A stretch of 64,000 nucleotides of DNA from positions 498,001 to 562,000 of the forward strand of contig CP136069.1 in assembly GCA_032622095.1 (NCBI GenBank), given 5' to 3'. This document shows, piece by piece, positions 28,465-37,560 of the stretch. The position numbers were made by a program, and so were the translations under genes. Origin of the DNA: Siphonodentalium dalli (taxonomy: Eukaryota; Mollusca; Scaphopoda; Gadilida; Siphonodentaliidae). Under the pieces are notes generated by a model. It did no database searches and was not told where the DNA came from. It saw nothing but the letters and a program-made list of their open reading frames with translations. Numbering within the stretch: the stretch's first letter is position 1; every line of letters begins with the position of its first letter.

Positions 28465-29060
28465 ACTCTAACCCACAATTGAAAATTTGAGCAGAACTTC
28501 CCCTATAGGACTGTAAAGTAAGAACCCCCACCCCCTCCCACAATTGAAAATTTGATCAGAACTTCCCCTATAGGACTGTAAAGTAAGAACCCCCCACCCC
28601 CTCCCACAATTGAAAATTTGATCAGAACTTCCCCTATATGACTGTAAAGTAAGAACTCCCCACAACTGAAAATTTGAACAGAACTCCCCTATAGGCCTGT
28701 AAAGTAAGAACCCCCCCCCCCCAATTGAAAATTTGAGTGGAACTTCCAACAATATAGGGCTTATATAGGCCTGTAAAGAACCCCCCCCCCCCCACAATTG
28801 AAAATTGGAGAACTTACCCTATAGGCCTGTAAAGTAAGAACCCCCCCCCCCCCCACAATTGAAAATTTGAGCAGAACTTCCCATATGGGCCTGTAAAGAC
28901 CCCCCCCCCCCCCCCACAATTGAAAATTTGAGCAGAACTTCCCCTATAGGCCTGTAAAGACCCCCCCCCCCCCCCACACACAATTGGAAATTTTAGCAGA
29001 ACTTCCCCTATAGGCCTGTGAATTAAGATCCCCCTACCAGTTGAACTTGTTAGCAGACCC
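28465..29060. repeat. Poly-C-containing minisatellite, about 8 units
   Basis: Units of roughly 65-80 bp carry CCTATAGG(C/A)CTGTAAAG, a run of 6 to about 18 C residues, then ACAATTGAAAATTTGA and CAGAACTTCCC. Unit length varies mainly through the C-run. Minus-strand ORFs rich in glycine are by-products of the G-runs on that strand. The C-runs are prone to polymerase slippage, so exact lengths may not be reliable. Confidence 0.9.
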
Positions 29061-29085
29061 CCTCCCCACCAATTTTTATATAAAT

Positions 29086-29158
29086 TTTTCAAGAGAGGGT
29101 TGATGAATACCCACATCATGCCTACTAGGTCGGCAATAATATTCCATGTAACACCTTA
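29086..29158 (-). repeat. 73-bp direct repeat, left (element 3') copy
   Basis: Starts TTTTCAAGAGAGGGTTGATG and ends GTAACACCTTA. By eye it is identical to 35625-35697, 6.5 kb away. I read it as the pseudo-LTR or duplicated target of the Penelope-like element. Confidence 0.85.
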
Positions 29159-29189
29159 CACCGCTATATGTATAGTCAAAGAATAATAT

Positions 29190-29280
29190 CTTTATGTGTT
29201 TCGATCTGTTTGTTATACTAGAATTAAGCATCTAGTATTGTACGCAAGATCATCATCAGAGGAGAGCGTTTCATGTTGAA
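29190..29280 (-). ncRNA. Hammerhead-ribozyme-like motif near the retroelement 3' end
   Basis: On the minus strand the order is GAAACGCTCTC, CTGATGA, TGATCTTGCG, a strong hairpin (ACTAGA ... TCTAGT), ACAGATC and GAAAC. CTGATGA, a stem (GATCT with AGATC, capped by the ACTAGA hairpin), then GAAAC matches the conserved core of a hammerhead ribozyme. Penelope-like elements are known to carry such motifs. One unpaired T after CTGATGA is atypical, and I could not place stem III or the UH cleavage site confidently. Confidence 0.35.
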
Positions 29281-29286
29281 ATAAAT

Positions 29287-29715
29287 GTTAATTTAAATAT
29301 GGTGACCAACTCTTGTGGCTGGTGCGAGTGTACTAGACATGCATATTGGTGTCTAGATATCACTATAATCTCAGTGTGCGTTATTTGGTAAACACTTTTC
29401 TGCATCACTGCATAGTATCCCACCCTAGATTTGTAATCAACTAGTTTCAGTGGAATAGTTTCGAATTAATTTGGTTTAGTCTGGCACCACATGCTTCTGT
29501 GTCTATCTTTTTAAATTAGATTTAAATTTAATTGAGAACCAACTCTTAGGGGTGGTGTGTACTTTTTTGTTAGGCGTGTATAGCCTTATATCTTGTCAAA
29601 TTAAATCTAAATTTAATTTGAGAACCAATTCTAAGGTTCGGTGTACTACTCGTCATGGGCATGTAGAGCCTCTGATCCCATCTGGATATCACTGGGATAA
29701 TTGCAGTTGTGTCTT
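29287..29715. repeat. Three imperfect repeats of about 90-115 bp
   Basis: Copies at about 29287-29390, 29521-29600 and 29601-29715 share ATTTAA...GA(G)AACCAA(C/T)TCT...GGTG...GTACT, and two of them also share ATCACT with GATAAT or ATAATC downstream. They lie in the 3' part of the Penelope-like element, between its putative ribozyme and its RT. No ORF is seen. Confidence 0.6.
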
Positions 29716-30349
29716 CTAAAATGTTACATGATTTTCACTCCACAGGTCAGAAGGCTAAGATAATTTTCCCGCCTTTGATATCTCAGCATGAGTGTATGAC
29801 ATGCTTATCAGTGGCACGATTAATGTACACAGCCTGTTGTTTTAACACACACACTTAAATAGGGAGTGAACAGAATTTGGATCCCCAGAGGCTATTAAAA
29901 GCCAATGCATCAATCGTCCAGATTTTATGGTGTCTAGAAAATCTGGATGGCAGAGTGTCAGGATTTTAATATGGGTATATAGTTACCAATTATTCAGACA
30001 TGAGCTTTTGTTGGTCATTGTAACGTAATATCAACAAATTTCATGCATGCATGTTTCATACTAAAGTTATCTTGTCACTCATATTTTATTCTTGTGCATT
30101 TTATCCTTCACTCAGTATTAATTTGAACGTGAACGATAAAGAAACAGTTGCATATTATGAAGCTTGTCAGAAAAATTGGTTCGTGTGCACTGTGTAAGAA
30201 AAGTTGGTTCATGTGCACTTTCACATTTTAATTCCGACTGGATAAATGACAAAGACAGAAGTTGTTTTAGGTAGTGCATAAATTTGAACCATACATACAC
30301 ATTATCGATTGCTTTATATAGCCTAGTGCGGTTGTTGTCTCCATTTAGT
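29716..30349. other. Non-coding 3' region of the retroelement
   Basis: No convincing ORF or RNA gene. A short duplication of GTTCGTGTGCAC / GTTCATGTGCAC with AAAANTTGGTT occurs near 30170-30220. The region lies downstream of the RT stop at 30350 on the coding strand, so it would be 3' untranslated sequence of the element. Confidence 0.5.
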
Positions 30350-32315
30350 TTAGACTGGAAATATCAATTTCTTTTTTGATAGTATCTCACCGAGTTTTCT
30401 ATTGCGCCTATGCACCAGAATAGGAGGTTGTGTGAATAAGTGCTTCGTATATGCTGAGTTGGATATTATGGTCCAATTGTTCAATAATACATTCAGTATT
30501 CTGTGGGAGCCCGAGTGATAGCCTGTGCATATAAAGGGCGCAGTTTTAAGCGCACATTTTTCTTTAGATTTTGAGACTAATTTTTCGGCACGCATGTCAA
30601 ATGATAAAGATTTGAAGCACTTAATTGTGTAATTCACGGGTTTTGTAGCCCCTATCTTTTAGTTTATTTTCAAACAGCGAGCGCCTAGCTAGAAAATCAG
30701 ATTCATTGTTCGAGTTTCTGAGATAGCGGGTGCACTCTCCAATGATAAATGATTTAAAATTGCTCGTAGGATGGCTTGATCTTCTGTCTAGATATTGAAA
30801 TGCCTCCGTTTTCTTAATGTGACATTTCATATCAAGCACACCTGTGTTGGAGAACTGTTGTCCTTTGTAAATATCGAGATCAAGGAAACTGACTTGTTTA
30901 GTATCCAGTTCGTATGTAAATTTTAGTAAATCATGTGCTTGATTAGCAGTATAGAAGAATTGTAGCATTTCTGTTTCAGACCCAGTAAATATTATTAGGC
31001 CGTCATCTCTGAAACGTTTGTGAAAAATAATCTTGTCATTGTGTTCAAAGACAGATAGAATTTGATTTATGTGTCTGTATATTGCCAGATCACACACTTC
31101 CGGTGAGGGCACCGCCCCTTGTGGTGCGCCACAGGTTTGCCTGTAGGATAAATTATTAAATGTAAACTCGTTGTTCTCAAGTAACAGTTTAGCTATCTTG
31201 GCAAGTTCCGACGTATTTGGACGAGGGATTTCATATACTAAGTCTGAGCTGGTGTCCAAGTAAAATTCCAGAGACTGTAGATTAAGCTCTGTGAATTTTA
31301 GGTTAGTGTATAGAGACGTGATGTCATAGGTGACCAGAAGAGCGTCTTTGGGTACCAACGTTTCGTTGAGAATATTAATAAGGTGAGGAGTGCTACTTAT
31401 ATAAGTCTCCTGTCTGCGGACTATGGGCTTAAGGAAGTAATCCAAGAAGCGCCCTATTTTTCCGGTTGGCCCAGAACACTGGCTAATTATGGGTCTCGCT
31501 GGTGGGAATAATTTCTCCCCACTGTCATTAAATGCTGGGTCAATTTTGGATAATTTATCACCTATCTTGTGTATTTTAGGTAACAGATATAGATGTGGAG
31601 TTTTAATTTTGTCAAATCTATTGAAAAGGTACCTATAGGTGACATCATCAATTGAATTAGATTTGTGCATTTCATAGACCAGAGTCAGTACCTCATTATG
31701 GATTCTCGATATATTAATTGATGGTATTTCTTTATAGTGAATACCATCATTGAGCTGCCTGAGTCCTTCGGCTATATAGTCACTAGAGTTTAAAATTACT
31801 GTGTTGCTATTTTTGTCTGCTTTAAGAATAACCACACTAGTGTTGTTTTTAAGGTCGGTCATACTAGCCTGCCTCAGAGCAGGTGTCATATTGTCGGAAT
31901 ATCGATGTTTGTAACTAGAAAGCTGCAACTTACATGCATAAAGATAGTCTTCTATCGTGTTACCCGCTAATGGGGGAGCAAAGTTAGATCGCATTTGAAA
32001 CGGGTGTCGAGTATAGCTGCTATTCGCTTCCACTCGAGTTAAGAAGGTGTCGTAATCGCATGCATCGTTCAAGCCCTGCAAAGTCGCGAATAATCGTTTG
32101 TGTACACACTCTTGAGGCTGGTACAAAGTTAAGTCCTAGACTTAACACCATAACCTCATTATCCGTTAGTCTGTGATCAGAGAGGTTTCGTATGAATGTT
32201 TAGCCTTGTTCAATTTAAAGGTGGGATTTCGATAAAGCGATCTCTTTTCCTTCATTTTTTGGATTTTGCGTTTGTTTCGCTTGACAGCATGACCTGGCTT
32301 TAGTCTCCTGCCCAT
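30350..32315 (-). pseudogene. Penelope-type reverse transcriptase, frameshifted
   Basis: The central frame (32126-30621, 501 codons, opening at TTG rather than ATG) shows ordered RT motifs: ILKADKNSNTVIL, LYLLPKIHK, RPIISQCSGPTGKIGRFLDY, VTYDITSLYTNL (motif A), GAPQGAVPSP (motif B), FRDDG (motif C, in place of the usual YxDD) and FLDLDIYKG. Upstream, a second frame carries NLSDHRLTDNEVMVLSLGLN and FVPASR, a typical Penelope N-terminal block, and a third carries a basic start MGRRLKPGHAVKRNK. Downstream, a shifted frame (30637-30350) carries ILNVLLNNW...PPILVHRRNRKLGEIL, the usual thumb-like tail. At least three frame changes are needed. No GIY-YIG endonuclease is visible after the tail. The element is either dead or EN-less; the family call is firm, the subclade is not. 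Confidence 0.85.
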
Positions 32316-32383
32316 ATGTATGCAGGTTGTGATATATGCAATATATATATATCTCCTGACCGTTTAGAAGTCAGTGTTATATA

Positions 32384-32435
32384 GCGTGGCCTATTTAGAG
32401 CCGATGTGAGCGTGGCCTATTTAGAGCCGATGTGA
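32384..32435. repeat. 26-bp tandem duplication
   Basis: GCGTGGCCTATTTAGAGCCG followed by ATGTGA occurs twice back to back, 384-409 and 410-435 past 32000. It lies in the spacer just upstream of the RT start on the coding strand. Confidence 0.9.
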
Positions 32436-32869
32436 GCGAGTGTAGTTAATTTAGATTAACCATGGGACTAGCTGAGCTTAGAATATAACTGACCAGTAAT
32501 CAACTGTAGTATACACATCTAGGGAACTTGAGTCAGAAATGGTGTCCGAAAGAGGCATATTGTAAATGTGTCAACATGTCTTATGAAATGGCTTCTCATT
32601 GGCTCGTGAATATCACATTTCACTAGTTCACGCCCCCTAAGTGGTAATCCAAGATGACTGACGTCCAGTGGGGAGGTAAGTTTCAGGAATAATCCGATAC
32701 TGCCACGTGATCTGGGTATTCATATAACATAAACGGTTACCCTATAGTGTATCGTACTGTGTATGTATCACATTTTTTGGCATTTTTGAGATATTAGACA
32801 AGTAGGATTATAGCATATTATAGATATGTCATGGGATCATGTTACTGTAATCCGCTGGAAAAATAATAC

Positions 32870-33670
32870 GATCGATATGTCGTGGGATCGTACTGGGAGC
32901 ATACTTGCGCTGTTTAACAAATAGGAAACTTGGATATTATAGATATACATTGGAATCATGTGAGCGTAATAAGCTATATGTATAATTGTGACCATAACTA
33001 GGTAAGCTGGTTAGAAGTATATTTTAGGGGAGTACATGTAGGTGGTAAATTATGCATGGCATGATCGTTACCACAAGATCAGATTTGTGTGTACACACTT
33101 GTTGAGACAGTAATAGCCACCAGTGTGTGGGCAATTGGATGAAATCAAATAAGTTGAATACATAGTTGGGAATTGTTAATGAACCCATTTACCATGTCAG
33201 AATAGAAATAAACACAATGGTACTTCAACTGTAGTATATTCATAGCGTTACACAGTATAAGCTAGATCTGAGTAATCCTCTAGTCTGTGCATAGGGTGGC
33301 TTATAAATATTGCAATTATTAGATAGAACTTAGATATCATAGAATGTTCCATATATGTCGAAGGACCGTATTGGTGTATCCAAGCTGGATCCATACTTGC
33401 AATATTTAGCATGTAGGAAAATTGCATATTATAAATATGGATTCAGCTAGAATTATGATTACGACAATAGCTGGGTAGGCTATAGTTAGGATATATTATG
33501 CAAGTGACGCTATTACTTAGCAAGATCGCTAGCACTGAACTCAAGTTTGTGTGTACATACATGGTGAGGGTTGTAAGACTCAATGTAATAAATCAAGCAA
33601 GTTAGATATATAGTTGAAAATTTTAATGACTCATTATGTCATGCACATTAGAATAAACATAAACAAAACA
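32870..33670. repeat. Diverged direct repeat, two copies of about 330-350 bp
   Basis: Copy 1 (about 32870-33220) and copy 2 (about 33345-33670) share, in the same order, ATATGTCG..GGA.CGTA, CATACTTGC, TAGGAAA, TTTGTGTGTACA, GTTGAATACATAGTTGGGAA / GTTAGATATATAGTTGAAAA and AGAATA.A.ATAAACA. Identity by eye is moderate. The pair fills most of the non-coding spacer between the RT and the small ORFs of the retroelement. An internal promoter or duplicated leader is possible but not shown. Confidence 0.65.
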
Positions 33671-33775
33671 TTAGTCCACGTGCCATATATAGGCTAGTCA
33701 TTACCCTTCACAGTTTTAGCATTAAGATGTCCTTTCGTTTTAAGAAAGTAATTCCTTTAACAGGTCAATAGCCTG

Positions 33776-34042
33776 TCATTTAGAGTTAAGCCTCACGTCC
33801 TCACCTTTCCTTTTAAGAGGATTTATCGAACGCCCAGCATGTACTGTCGGCCTCACAGGAGAATAGCGCAATGAGTTTTTTGGAACATGTCTTTGTTTGT
33901 TCCGAGGGATATTTCTTGGAGTATTTCTCGGAGTATTAAGCCTCGAGATGAAGAGTCTAAGGTCCTCTTTGTAGTTGTTGTTGAGGTCCCTGGCCTCCTT
34001 GATCGCCCGTTTTCGATAGTCACCAGAACTAGCCTCGTTCAT
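33776..34042 (-). CDS. Basic 88-residue protein, second ORF of the retroelement
   Basis: Starts at ATG (34042) within the stop codon of the upstream ORF (ATGA overlap) and runs to a stop at 33776. The N-terminus is charged and helical (YRKRAIKEARDLNNNYKEDL). The middle has tandem TPRNTPRNIPRN motifs, and the tail is rich in K and R (NPLKRKGEDVRLNSK). A nucleic-acid-binding role, as in accessory ORFs of retroelements, is plausible from charge alone. The 4-nt overlap suggests termination-reinitiation. No family recognised. Confidence 0.5.
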   Translation of the reverse strand: MNEASSGDYRKRAIKEARDLNNNYKEDLRLFISRLNTPRNTPRNIPRNKQRHVPKNSLRYSPVRPTVHAGRSINPLKRKGEDVRLNSK

Positions 34043-34566
34043 TGGGAATCTAGCTCCTGAACGGAGTTGAGTTTTTTGTTAAGGTCCTTGATGTTGGCAT
34101 CAAGAATTTCCGCCACTCCTTCGGCCAGGCTAGACGCCGTTTTCTTCACCAGGAGGCTAATCCTGCCGATAACATCTTTCCTCGTGGTTTCATCACCAAG
34201 GTTCACTTTATTGTGATCGAAATCCACTTTCATAAATCGTGGTGTGAGTTCCTTCGATTGGGAATTGCATATTGAAGCCTTCAATGTCAGTAACGGCTGT
34301 CGTGCTTCACATATTTCCACGAGTTGAGACTTCATTTCTTTGATAATGTCAGTCTTAATTTCCTTAGGTGGAGGTTTGGGTGTAGGAGTGCTGGTTCCCG
34401 CTGTCTCCGTGTCGATCGTATCAATCGTCACTGTTTCTGCAGCTACTGTCAGGTCTTGAACGCCGGATGTATCTAAATCCAGGTCCAAGTTGTTGTCATC
34501 CAGATCCTCCAAATTAAAATCCGAGGAGCTCATGGAGACATCGAAATTCACTTGCGTTTCAGACAT
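34039..34566 (-). CDS. Acidic-then-helical 175-residue protein, first ORF of the retroelement
   Basis: ATG-started ORF with an acidic N-terminus (FNLEDLDDNNLDLDLDTSG), a Thr/Pro-rich linker (ETAGTSTPTPKPPPKE) and a C-terminal part with heptad-like spacing (IGRISLLVKKTASSLAEGVA, then EILDANIKDLNKKLNSVQEL) that could form a coiled coil. The composition (acidic tail, linker, coiled coil, followed by a basic partner ORF) recalls ORF1-type chaperone or structural proteins of retroelements, but no domain is recognisable. It is the longest intact ORF in the element. Confidence 0.5.
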   Translation of the reverse strand: MSETQVNFDVSMSSSDFNLEDLDDNNLDLDLDTSGVQDLTVAAETVTIDTIDTETAGTSTPTPKPPPKEIKTDIIKEMKSQLVEICEARQPLLTLKASICNSQSKELTPRFMKVDFDHNKVNLGDETTRKDVIGRISLLVKKTASSLAEGVAEILDANIKDLNKKLNSVQELDSQ

Positions 34567-35624
34567 ATTTAGAAGTTAGAGGGTATAGTAGGCAAAGCAA
34601 ACTAAGTGTGGATTTTTCATAACGTCTAGCCTTAAAGGCTATTTGGCAGCTGTACATATGAGCCAATACAAACGTCCTATTTTTGTGACTGGTTTGTGAT
34701 AGGATTTTTAAACTAAGGTACCGCCCTTTCTCATATGGTAGGATAGCATGATGAGGTGGATGTGACCACTCTAGTCTCAGTATGTAATCAGGCTCCATGC
34801 TAGGAATTAACCCTGTCCCGGTGAGCGTCGTGTCCATAATTGCCAATGGGACATATATGCATAAATATACCCCAATTACTAGTTTACAAACCAAGACACG
34901 CAAGTGTACACTCTTCGTGTGTATTGGTGTATACACATTATTAGTGTGTATTGGTGTATATACAGCCAAGCACCAAATGTGGTAAGATTCACATAGCTTT
35001 GAAACGAGTATATATATAGACTATACAGAGTTGGTGGTCTATGCATTACACCAGCGCTGAAACTATATCGTCCGACGTCATGCCGGGAATTAGCCCTATG
35101 CGCTGAGTATATCATAAATATGTTTGTAAAACAGGACAACTATCTGTTTGTTTATAATAACCTGATTCAAACAGGGTGACCCCGCCTATAACATTGGGTT
35201 TTATTTTTGTTAGGAGTGTCCCACAAATTTACCAAATGTGGATTTTAGTAAGAGTACATTTAATGTATATCTATTTATTTAAAATAAATAGTTTCGATCT
35301 AACTCGATTTGAGTGGTAAATTAATCGTTCCATTTATTTCATGTACTGTAAATGTACATCTAACTGTTAATAGATCTGTAGGTAGGGAATATCATGGACA
35401 AATATATTTGTCATGTAATTCTTAGAGTAAAAAATATATCATATATATGTATATATATAAAATAATATATATATATAAAGAAGATAGTTAATAATTCTCG
35501 ATTATATATAGACTATCTGTAGCGGTGGTCGATGTCACACAGAACACTGCTAACCAGTTTAGACAAGACGGATCGGTCCGCTTTCACGGCCAATCTGACA
35601 GGTTATACCAACAAAAAATCAGCA
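34567..35624. other. Putative 5' leader of the retroelement, AT-rich
   Basis: No credible gene. It contains a 28-bp duplication around 34918-34972 (GTGTATTGGTGTATACACAT / GTGTATTGGTGTATATACAG) and (TA)n-rich tracts at 35390-35520. Small ORFs here read only through these repeats. Confidence 0.5.
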
Positions 35625-35697
35625 TTTTCAAGAGAGGGTTGATGAATACCCACATCATGCCTACTAGGTCGGCAATAATATTCCATGTAACACCTTA
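35625..35697 (-). repeat. 73-bp direct repeat, right (element 5') copy
   Basis: Same sequence and orientation as 29086-29158. It is followed at once by TATAAAAATTTG and the ORF at 35707. The two copies being identical while the RT has several frameshifts suggests either that the frame breaks are recent or that the repeats were homogenised. Confidence 0.85.
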
Positions 35698-35706
35698 TAT
35701 AAAAAT

Positions 35707-36222
35707 TTGTCACTAACAAACCCCATACACCAAAATCGGACTGACATTAATCAAATGTTTTCGGTGATAGGAAAGATTTACACCAGGCAATTGGCTGGTA
35801 CAGAATTAGATGCAGTTAAATCAAAATATGAGCTTCAGGATTTGAGCATAAGACAATTTCATAAGGTTTACCTTAAACCAAAAAACTGTTTGCTATTTGC
35901 AAAATCGTATGAAAGAATGTACTGTAGAGATCAAAGTACATGTATAGTGAGGTATGTTGAGAATGGATATACCAAATTTGGAACAATATCAACATTCTTC
36001 TGTTTCAAAGATGTGACAGGCTGCGCTATCGCTGGATGTATAATTCAAGAATTTGGTTGTAAATACAGAGCTCAAAATAACATTCACAAAGTCACAGACA
36101 GAAATAGCAGGACTTGTTTTATTGGTTTTGAAGAGATTTACTCACTGTGTATGCTTGTACATGTAGAATCTAGCAACAATTATTTTGTATGTGAATTTCC
36201 AAACAGATGTGACTCTGATTAA
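35707..36222 (+). CDS. Unidentified 171-codon ORF, possible transposase C-terminal fragment
   Basis: Open from the junction with the 73-bp repeat to a TAA at 36220-36222. The listed start is TTG, and the first in-frame ATG is at 35755, so the 5' end is probably missing. The peptide is coding-like: LSIRQFHKVYLKPKNCLLFA, then YCRDQSTCIVRYVENGYTKF, GTISTFFCFK, TCFIGFEEIY and CEFPNRCDSD. The order of a short conserved strand, K/R-rich N/D, then GTI.xFF resembles the C-terminal tail of large uncharacterised transposon proteins of aquatic invertebrates (CACTA-like). That is a weak recollection, not an assignment. The retroelement abuts its 5' side, so it may have been truncated by that insertion. 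Confidence 0.4.
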   Translation: MSLTNPIHQNRTDINQMFSVIGKIYTRQLAGTELDAVKSKYELQDLSIRQFHKVYLKPKNCLLFAKSYERMYCRDQSTCIVRYVENGYTKFGTISTFFCFKDVTGCAIAGCIIQEFGCKYRAQNNIHKVTDRNSRTCFIGFEEIYSLCMLVHVESSNNYFVCEFPNRCDSD

Positions 36223-36630
36223 TTACTGTTATGTGCATTTATAATTAGGGATAAATGTTCTGTCTGGTGTATTTTGGGACATGTATCAGTTGGTTATATG
36301 ATGGATAATGTAGTTTTACCGGCGACGCGAGGAGCCTATAAAACAGGTAAATTTCATTGGAAAAACCCACTGATAAACATCCCAAAATCACTCCAAAAAT
36401 CATGTTTATCCTCATTCTACCATTATTAACACTGACCGAAAGAATCATAAAGACATAGCACTTCCTCCTAGAAATTGTATTCCTGCCATGAGGTTATACA
36501 TGTACATGTAGTTCCATATTTTAAAACAAACTGAGAAATCCACGAAATCTATAGCACACTAATTTGTATTATAAAGCAATGATCTTATGGATTGCCTACT
36601 GGCCATTTTAGTATTCATACAGGTATGTTC
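36223..36630. other. No supported gene
   Basis: AT-rich intergenic DNA following the 171-codon ORF. I see only short ORFs without splice-site support and TACATGTA-type words near 36495. Confidence 0.5.
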
Positions 36631-36940
36631 CGCTATCCTTAAAGTAATTGACTTAAAAAATGGGATGAAACAATGTAGGCAACTTCAGTCACATAAAGTT
36701 CATGGGGCACTCAGCTGGAGATTACAATGAAGACCCCATATAGCATTCACAAATGATTTTTTTTAAACATGTATATACTGTTGTAATTGTGACATTTCTG
36801 TTTGAAATTTTGCTTTCAGTTGCTTTAAATAATGCACGCATCATGGTTCTGAAGCAGTAACATAACCGCTGTATTGGTGGTTACAACGGTATAACCGGGG
36901 TGACACCACATTATAGGCAGTCAATTACTTTAAGGACAGC
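36631..36940. mobile_element. MITE of about 310 bp with terminal inverted repeats
   Basis: The left end has TATCCTTAAAGTAATTGACT. The right end, read on the other strand, has TGTCCTTAAAGTAATTGACT, giving inverted termini of about 20 bp with one mismatch. No ORF lies inside. The superfamily cannot be assigned because no clear target-site duplication is visible. Confidence 0.65.
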
Positions 36941-37104
36941 TGTACAGGCACTAGTAGAACTGCATGTACTTCTGTTTGAAAACACAAATGAAACTTTGTC
37001 AAAATCAGTTTAATTAAATATAAATATGAATCTAACCAGATTTTATTGCTGTGGCCAAACTTAATAATACAGAATCAGAATAGATTAGAATATGACATGG
37101 GGGC

Positions 37105-37560
37105 AAACCCAAGGGCCAAGCCTGAATATACAGGTAGTTTGTCTGATATTTGCATACTGAGGTCTCCAGAGGGTAAATTTAGTGACGCAACCCCGTACAT
37201 TCTGCTCATATCTCATCTTCTGGGAAGTATCCATTGTCTCAAATTAACATTGTCTTAGTTACTTTTTTAACTTCTGTCACTTTCTTTATCCCCTAATTTG
37301 TGAAAGATAAAATGCACAATGAAGGTGATTAATGGGTTAACATCACCAACCTCAACTGAGGAACTTCCATCTGATTCTATATAGCAGTTGAGGCCTAAGC
37401 AGAATGAGGTCCACAAAGGGACCTTGAAAGGGTGGATGTGCGTGATAGCGACACTAAGTTCCCCATCTGGGGACCTTATTTTGAAAATGTCAGTCACACT
37501 AAATTCAGGCTTGGACAAACCTGTTACCGGTATGTCAGTGATGCTGTGAGAGAATTGCAC
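37105..37560. other. Two related coding-like fragments in opposite orientation
   Basis: Plus-strand 37105-37195 reads KPEYTGSLSDICILRSPEGK then FSDATPYI. Minus-strand 37530-37430 reads KPEFSVTDIFKIRSPDGELS then VAITHI, continuing through PFKVPLWTSFCLGLNCYIES. The two peptides and their DNA (CCAAGCCTGAAT, AGGTC(T/C)CCAGA) are clearly related, and amino-acid similarity is kept. The minus-strand copy lies in a 97-codon ORF (37267-37560). The protein family is not recognised. Likely pseudogene fragments or an inverted duplication of an exon. Confidence 0.4.

Larger units (their letters stand above)
29085..35697 (-). mobile_element. Penelope-like retroelement (decayed), minus strand
   Basis: A 6.6-kb segment lies between 73-bp direct repeats (29086-29158 and 35625-35697). 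It encodes, in minus-strand order, two small ORFs (34566-34039 and 34042-33776), a 1.5-kb apparently non-coding spacer with internal repeats, and a Penelope-type reverse transcriptase (32315-30350). Just outside the direct repeats are short inverted AT-rich words, AATTTTTATATAA at 29071 and its complement at 35695. Penelope-like elements are known for pseudo-LTRs and hammerhead motifs, which fits the flanking repeats and the motif at 29190-29280. Whether the two small ORFs belong to the same element is inference from their strand and enclosure. The RT is frameshifted, so this copy is probably inactive. Confidence 0.7.

Noticed and set aside
28468-29119. Glycine-rich minus-strand ORFs
   Set aside because: They are translations of poly-G runs in the minisatellite.
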